From Alphaproteobacteria bacterium (GTDB lineage: Bacteria > Pseudomonadota > Alphaproteobacteria > Rickettsiales > UBA998), in NCBI GenBank assembly GCA_021730835.1, contig JAKFYP010000182.1, positions 1 to 9,975 on the forward strand: DNA of 9,975 nucleotides, given 5' to 3'. The notes beneath the pieces are model-generated. The model made no database searches. It was not told where the DNA came from and saw only the letters and a program-made list of their open reading frames with translations. Shown here one piece after another: positions 6,417 through 9,975 of the stretch. Positions within the stretch are counted from its first letter, which is position 1. Every line of letters starts with the position of its first letter. The position numbers and the translations under genes were made by a program.

Positions 6417-6727
6417 TTCACTTCCTCCGCTACCCAGTCGAGAAACGGTGTATACCCGGCTTCGACAGGCAGGCACAAAATTGCCGGGCACTCATAAGGA
6501 TGCAGCGCCTTCACCCGCGCTATTACCTCATTGCTCCGTGCCTCGCTTGTTTTGGCGATCAAAACATATTCCTCCGCCTCTTCGGGCTTCCCCTTCCAGT
6601 GAAAAAGCGAAGCCACCGGCCCGTGGATATTGGCGCAGGCAATCAGCCGCTCCCCCAGCAGCGAGCGCGCCACGGAAATCGCAGTCTGCTTATCGGGCAG
6701 GGTGATATAGACGAACTTAACGGACAT
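6413..6727 (-). CDS. cutA: CutA1 divalent-ion tolerance protein
   Basis: A 104-residue protein of standard CutA1 length. The motif ACANIHGPVASLFHWKGKPE (residues 30-49) is the family core, followed by an EEYVLIAKT strand and the HPYECP block (76-81). CutA1 forms very stable trimers with a PII-like ferredoxin fold. It was named for copper tolerance in Escherichia coli, but its physiological role is still unsettled. AGGA lies about 9 bases before the ATG. As first gene of the cutA-tmk-holB-metG-yaaA series, it probably carries the operon promoter, which must lie within the 47 bases to the MITE-like element or inside that element. I see no clear -10/-35 pair there. Its stop codon overlaps the tmk start. 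Confidence 0.94.
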   Translation of the reverse strand: MSVKFVYITLPDKQTAISVARSLLGERLIACANIHGPVASLFHWKGKPEEAEEYVLIAKTSEARSNEVIARVKALHPYECPAILCLPVEAGYTPFLDWVAEEVK

Positions 6728-7096
6728 GAGGGCTATCCTGACACAGGAAAAACCCGCTTGTCACGCGAAAGAACGAGACCATTGCAAACTCGTCATTGCG
6801 AGCGTAGCGAAGATCCAGAAAAGTTATAGCATGAAATATCAGGATTGTTTCGTCGCCTTCGGCTCCTCGCATGACGAAAATAGTTGTGTTTTCGAGTGAT
6901 GCAATGGTCTCAGAACATAAAAGAACCACAGGAAGCATGGACGCACGCCTTATACCATTTCACGATCAATGAAGTATTAATCGTGGTTACGTGCACAGAT
7001 AGGAGGCAAGCGGTGAATTGTGGGTAATCAGGAAGTGAATTGGTATTACTCAACAGCGTTTTGCTTCTTTCCGTACTTGAAACACGAGGAAAGACT
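6728..7096. other. Non-coding region upstream of cutA
   Basis: About 370 bases without a supported gene. It holds the MITE-like element (6775-6911) and, to its right, AT-rich DNA with two imperfect stem-loops. One is 6961-6970 with 6976-6985 (10 bp, one mismatch, loop GAAGT). The other is TCTTTCC (7066-7072) with GGAAAGA (7088-7094), directly after the stop of the gene at 7097. Neither is followed by a T-run in the direction of transcription. The cutA promoter is presumably here, but I cannot place it. Confidence 0.6.
6775..6911. mobile_element. MITE-like element with terminal inverted repeats and 5-bp target duplication
   Basis: Perfect 12-bp terminal inverted repeats, GAGACCATTGCA (6775-6786) and TGCAATGGTCTC (6900-6911), bound a 137-bp non-coding unit. 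The unit is flanked on both sides by the direct repeat AGAAC (6770-6774 and 6912-6916), which fits a target-site duplication. Inside is a second imperfect inverted repeat: CGTCATTGCGAG (6791-6802) faces CTCCTCGCATGACG (6863-6876). It contains the motif CGTCATTGCGAG...GCGA...GATCC, a widespread bacterial interspersed repeat (recognised from memory). A small hairpin CGAAAA/TTTTCG (6875-6880, 6889-6894) lies in the right arm. No transposase is encoded, so it would need one supplied in trans. It sits 47 bases upstream of cutA and could carry or disturb the operon promoter. Confidence 0.7.
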
Positions 7097-7534
7097 CTAA
7101 CGGCGTGCGCTATGCTGTTCGACCTGCACCGTATGGGAAGAAATCTTCCGGGCGGAAACCAGTTTGTAATCCTCAAAGCGCAACTCGGTCGGGCGACTGT
7201 CATCCTGAAAATGATATATCCAGCGCTGCGCACCTTCCTGAGCGGCATCTCTTTCCTCGCTCATCGGTTTGCCCAGTGCCAGCAACACCATATTGGGAGA
7301 AGCCCCGAGGAACACCGTCTTACTGACCAGTATTTCCTTTTTCTCGTCGGAAATCGGCAGCAGGCGGATTTTGGAAAGCCGCTGTTGCTCCGCGCCAATC
7401 TCGCTGTTTTTTTCGAACGCACTAAAAGAGATAGCCAGACTGTAAAACGCATCCGGATTCTTTACCTTGATCACCGCAAGGCTCCCTGTCGCCAGAAAAA
7501 TAAAGGTACAGGTCAGTGCTAATATACGTTTCAT
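7097..7534 (-). CDS. Small exported protein with a BamE/SmpA-like motif
   Basis: A 145-residue protein whose first 20 residues (MKR, then a hydrophobic stretch ending GSLA) form a signal peptide or membrane anchor. There is no lipobox Cys. Residues 77-90, GASPNMVLLALGKP, followed by RWIYHF (104-109), resemble the repeat of the SmpA/OmlA/BamE fold (V-x-x-G-M-S-x-x-x-V-x-x-x-L-G-x-P, then a Trp/Tyr strand). In BamE this packs against the outer-membrane assembly machine, but BamE is a lipoprotein and this is not, so I do not assign that function. ATG is weakly preceded by TGAG. Two tiny frames (ATG TTT TGA from 7550 and ATG CCA TGA from 7538) lie just before the start, the first with GGAAAG upstream. 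The gene has its own likely promoter and is probably monocistronic. Confidence 0.72.
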   Translation of the reverse strand: MKRILALTCTFIFLATGSLAVIKVKNPDAFYSLAISFSAFEKNSEIGAEQQRLSKIRLLPISDEKKEILVSKTVFLGASPNMVLLALGKPMSEERDAAQEGAQRWIYHFQDDSRPTELRFEDYKLVSARKISSHTVQVEQHSARR

Positions 7535-7570
7535 GGCATACTCAAAACATAAAATTGCTTTCCTTTTTTA

Positions 7571-7598
7571 AGTATACCGGCGAATCATTAACCAATAA
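7571..7598 (-). promoter_or_regulatory. Likely sigma-70-type promoter of the BamE-like gene
   Basis: On the minus strand TTATTG (7598-7593) and TATACT (7576-7571) are separated by 16 bases and resemble -35 and -10 elements. The start codon is about 37 bases downstream of the -10. The surrounding DNA is AT-rich compared with the genes on either side. Assigned by eye only. Confidence 0.4.
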
Positions 7599-7685
7599 TT
7601 AATTTACGGGAGCAAATGAAAAAACCTGCTATTTTCGCCTCGAATTTTGCGTAAAACCACTCGGTGTATGGTTGTTGCTTTTGCA

Positions 7686-8873
7686 TCAACCTAATACGGG
7701 AAAATCTCGAAACCCCGGAAACTTTTCAGGGTACTCCTGCGCACCATCCGGCAGCCATGTTCCTGGATTTGTAGCCATTTGCCCGAACTGAGCCATCCGG
7801 CATTCCGGAGGCATCAAGCGGCGCAATTCTTCGGCTACCGCGACCGGATCATTCGTCGTCAGCAGTGTCGCTCCCTGCTCCACCGCCTGCCGTACTGCTT
7901 CCGGAGTATCTATCGGCATGATGCAGGAGCGAATCTCCTGCCGTTCTCCGCCCGCACCCGGAATCGTGCCAATCAGCCAGAATCCCCCCTTGAACTGCTC
8001 CAGTTTCTGCAACAGGGTATTCTGATTATCCATCACTTCAGCCATACGATGTGGAGCATGCTCCGCCAGTCTGGAAAAATCGTCCCCGTGCGCCAGCATC
8101 GCCCGGTGATCCATCCCGCTGGTCGCCGCCTGCGCCTCGGATGACATGCGTATCCACAATTCATTCATATCCCGGCGGCCTATCGGCCCTTCGGCGGAAA
8201 ATATAATAAACGGGAAATCCAAATCCCCTCTCGCCGCGCAATCATTCAGCAGCTTCGCAAATACCGGCACGGTCGGATTAAGCGGCAAGACATGCTCTGC
8301 GAGGCGGTGCATACCTGCGTGGTCAAGCATGGAAGCAATCCCGACCCCCATCTCACGACCAATCTGCTCGCGCTGATGATGCCACAATCCCTGCGGCTTG
8401 ATCTCAAAAGCAATGCCAATGGGGGACGATAGCCGCGAACGGACTTGATTCGCCCGGCGCACCAGTTCTATTACCTCTGGGACGGCAGGCACGCGCAAAT
8501 CGTCTTCCGTCACGGGAAAAAAGGGATGAGCACTGCGTTGCGGATCAGCCATCCCGGGTGGCAGCAGCGCACTGAGTGGCTTCATTCTCAGGTTGCCAAC
8601 AACGTCGAATGGCAAGGTTTCGACCTCTCCTACCCCGCCGGTCGTGCGGCTGACATCGGGATCGTGCATAATAACAGGTATTCCGTCCATCGTGGCGCGC
8701 ACATCCATCTCCAGCAGAAACGGTGCTTCCGGGTATTCCATCGCTATATTGACGGCTTCCTTGAATGCCGCCAGCGAGTTTTCGGGGTAGCGCCGCGCCG
8801 CGCCGCGATGTGCCGCAATAGCGGGCTGGCGAATCGCGCAAAAAGCAGGGCCGGTCACGTTCATAGTATCCAT
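7686..8873 (-). CDS. Glycerophosphodiester phosphodiesterase (GDPD) family protein
   Basis: A 395-residue TIM-barrel enzyme of the GDPD/PI-PLC superfamily, which hydrolyses glycerophosphodiesters to glycerol-3-phosphate and an alcohol. AAHRGAARRYPENS (residues 20-33) holds the catalytic HRG and the PEN motif. EMDVRATMDGIPVIMHD (55-71) holds the metal-binding Glu55 and Asp57 and catalytic His70. AFEIKPQG in the middle corresponds to the second conserved Glu-x-Lys strand, and ATLLTTNDP near the end to the family's closing strand. No signal peptide is seen, so it is probably cytoplasmic. It is longer than the common 240-330 residues because of extra sequence between strands in the second half, so its substrate may differ. 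No good Shine-Dalgarno sequence precedes ATG 8873; ATG 8864 (residue 4) is an alternative start. The small membrane protein and the MFS gene upstream are on the same strand. Confidence 0.88.
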   Translation of the reverse strand: MDTMNVTGPAFCAIRQPAIAAHRGAARRYPENSLAAFKEAVNIAMEYPEAPFLLEMDVRATMDGIPVIMHDPDVSRTTGGVGEVETLPFDVVGNLRMKPLSALLPPGMADPQRSAHPFFPVTEDDLRVPAVPEVIELVRRANQVRSRLSSPIGIAFEIKPQGLWHHQREQIGREMGVGIASMLDHAGMHRLAEHVLPLNPTVPVFAKLLNDCAARGDLDFPFIIFSAEGPIGRRDMNELWIRMSSEAQAATSGMDHRAMLAHGDDFSRLAEHAPHRMAEVMDNQNTLLQKLEQFKGGFWLIGTIPGAGGERQEIRSCIMPIDTPEAVRQAVEQGATLLTTNDPVAVAEELRRLMPPECRMAQFGQMATNPGTWLPDGAQEYPEKFPGFRDFPVLG

Positions 8874-8940
8874 GCCGGGTATTTTAGCCCTCGCAGGTTA
8901 CAGGAATATGACGATAAGACCAGATAACCGCCCGGTGCAC

Positions 8941-8965
8941 AGGCCCGGCAATATGCCGGACGCCT
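8941..8965 (-). promoter_or_regulatory. Strong stem-loop between the membrane protein gene and the GDPD gene
   Basis: CCGGCA (8945-8950) pairs with TGCCGG (8954-8959) across a 3-base loop. AGGC (8941-8944) and GCCT (8962-8965) extend the stem with a 2-base bulge. It lies 11 bases after the stop of the membrane protein gene. In that direction (minus strand) no T-run follows it, so it is either a weak terminator, an mRNA-stabilising hairpin, or part of the GDPD leader. Confidence 0.45.
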
Positions 8966-8975
8966 AAAAAGCTTT

Positions 8976-9305
8976 TCATGGGCTTGATAAAAGGAAAATA
9001 TTGCGGATATAGCGGATAAACCACCACAGCAAAAAAAAACCGATCATGACGCCGCCAAGCAGGGGGCCGAAGGCGGGCAGCAGAAAATCCCGAAACGTCA
9101 GCGCCGCTTTATTCGCCTGCCAGTAATCATACAGGGTGCTGTACACTTCCACTACCTGCAAGGGGTTATAGAAATACGGCATGCTCTCCGGCCCATAATA
9201 AAAATACAGCCCGGCGCACATACCGGCATAAATCGGGCCAAAAAGCAGTAATAAAAGCAAAACAGGCAGCATCACCGCCAGAAACGTCAGCATACCGGGA
9301 TTCAT
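8976..9305 (-). CDS. Small two-helix membrane protein, unknown function
   Basis: A 109-residue protein I do not recognise. It has a long hydrophobic segment at about residues 5-37 (with a run of six Leu), a polar loop of roughly 35 residues rich in Tyr, and a second hydrophobic segment at about 74-98 followed by a basic RYIRN stretch. It should sit in the inner membrane with two helices. By the positive-inside rule the RYIRN tail is cytoplasmic, so both ends may be inside. I start it at ATG 9305 because GGGAGA lies about 8 bases upstream. The frame is open to ATG 9332, which would add nine residues and lacks a better site. It begins 51 bases after the MFS stop on the same strand and is likely co-transcribed. 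It has no catalytic motif, so no function is inferred. Confidence 0.72.
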   Translation of the reverse strand: MNPGMLTFLAVMLPVLLLLLLFGPIYAGMCAGLYFYYGPESMPYFYNPLQVVEVYSTLYDYWQANKAALTFRDFLLPAFGPLLGGVMIGFFLLWWFIRYIRNIFLLSSP

Positions 9306-9356
9306 GGAAGCGTTCTCCCTGAGAAACCCCATCTGTAACGGTATGCCCGCGCTTTT

Positions 9357-9975
9357 TCAAGCCCGACGAATACGCCGCGCTGCCAGCAGCGCCACGGGAA
9401 TATGCGCCACACCCAACAGCAGATATAGCTCGGCGATGGTTGCGCCAAGACTGAACATAACCATCGCCAGCACGGAAGCCAGCACCATCAGCAGCGCATC
9501 GAGCATGTTGCTGGCCGCCATCGTGCGCGCCCGGTGACGCTCCGATGCACGCGACTGGAGCACGGCGAAAAGGGGCACGATATACAGCCCGCCGCTGATA
9601 GCGATAAATAGCAGGCAGGCCAGCACCGCCCATGCGTTGGGACGGCTCAGATACCCGGCGATGCCGGTCAGTTCACTCACGGCGACCGGATGCGGCTGCA
9701 ACAGGAATAAGACGACGATTCCCGCTCCCATCGCCAACGCCGCCCCCGGTACGAACGCCGTGCTGACGACACCCCTGAGCAAGCGGTTGCACAGCAGTGA
9801 GCCGATCCCGATACCCAGCGAGAACATGGTAAGATAGAGCGTCATGACTTGCTCGTTGCCGCCTGCGTATACCTTGGCGTAGTTTGGAAACTGGGTGAGG
9901 ATCACCGAACCGGCGAACCAGAACCATGCAATACCGAGCATGGCAGGAAAGATCGTTTTGTCATCCATCGCATAG
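9357..9975 (-). CDS. MFS transporter, C-terminal half (partial; resembles LplT/Aas-associated type)
   Basis: The frame is open past the right edge, and about 205 codons with the stop TGA at 9359-9357 are visible. Six hydrophobic segments can be counted, matching helices 7-12 of a 12-helix major facilitator. GIAWFWFAGSVILTQFPNYA near its start and SERHRARTMAASNMLDALLM before the last two helices are characteristic of MFS proteins related to the lysophospholipid flippase LplT and to MFS-acyltransferase fusions. A lysophospholipid substrate is an inference from that likeness. The protein stops after ARRIRRA, just beyond the last helix, so no acyltransferase (PlsC) domain is fused at this end. 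The internal Met at 9968 is unlikely to be the start because half of the transporter would be missing. Followed by the small membrane protein and the GDPD gene. Confidence 0.87.
   Translation of the reverse strand, partial: YAMDDKTIFPAMLGIAWFWFAGSVILTQFPNYAKVYAGGNEQVMTLYLTMFSLGIGIGSLLCNRLLRGVVSTAFVPGAALAMGAGIVVLFLLQPHPVAVSELTGIAGYLSRPNAWAVLACLLFIAISGGLYIVPLFAVLQSRASERHRARTMAASNMLDALLMVLASVLAMVMFSLGATIAELYLLLGVAHIPVALLAARRIRRA

Noticed and set aside
6417..6491. A 25-residue N-terminal extension of Tmk
   Set aside because: It overlaps the cutA coding end. GTG 6416 has a strong ribosome binding site at 7-base spacing and marks the start of kinase homology.
6775..6911. Firm assignment of the MITE to the IS5 family via the nearby IS5 remnant
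   Set aside because: The GAGACC(A/T)TTGCA ends recall some IS5-family termini, but the 5-bp duplication does not match the lengths I associate with those groups, and no full element is in the window to compare.

Overview
The window looks like a chromosomal stretch of an alphaproteobacterium of moderately high GC. The evidence is an IalB-family secreted protein, a short MetG without an obvious zinc-knuckle cysteine cluster, a tmk-holB-metG gene block, and an MFS half resembling the LplT/Aas-associated group. No genus can be named from the sequence alone. Almost everything is housekeeping DNA. The unusual material is in the gaps between genes, where there is an IS5-type transposase remnant, a probable MITE with a target-site duplication, and several clusters of palindromes.

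Plus strand, 1-981: the C-terminal end of ClpP, a hairpin resembling an intrinsic terminator, then dapB (lysine/diaminopimelate pathway) starting only 5 bases after the hairpin. Positions 982-1500 hold no intact gene. They contain a 45-residue N-terminal fragment of an IS5-family transposase, a 12-bp inverted repeat that overlaps the fragment's stop codon, a nested palindrome cluster, and a short palindrome shared by two competing hairpins.

Minus strand, 1514-6727: a separate ialB-like gene (1514-1999), then a compact unit read leftward in the order cutA, tmk, holB, metG, yaaA. cutA and tmk overlap by 4 bases with a strong ribosome binding site. tmk-holB and metG-yaaA are 16 and 21 bases apart. 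The holB-metG gap is 161 bases and filled with G/C-rich hairpins, probably a repeat inserted into an operon. The unit supplies dTTP synthesis (Tmk), a clamp-loader subunit (HolB), methionine charging of tRNA (MetG), a peroxide/iron stress protein (YaaA) and a metal-related trimeric protein (CutA).

Positions 6728-7096 are non-coding and carry the MITE-like element just upstream of cutA. To its right, all on the minus strand, lie a small secreted protein with a BamE/SmpA-like repeat (7097-7534), a long glycerophosphodiester phosphodiesterase-like protein (7686-8873), a small two-helix membrane protein (8976-9305), and the C-terminal half of an MFS transporter that runs off the right edge. The MFS half and the GDPD both point to phospholipid turnover, but they are not shown to act together.

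I found no CRISPR array, tRNA, rRNA, phage or defence genes, and no convincing new multi-gene system. The best leads for undescribed biology are the small structured repeats.
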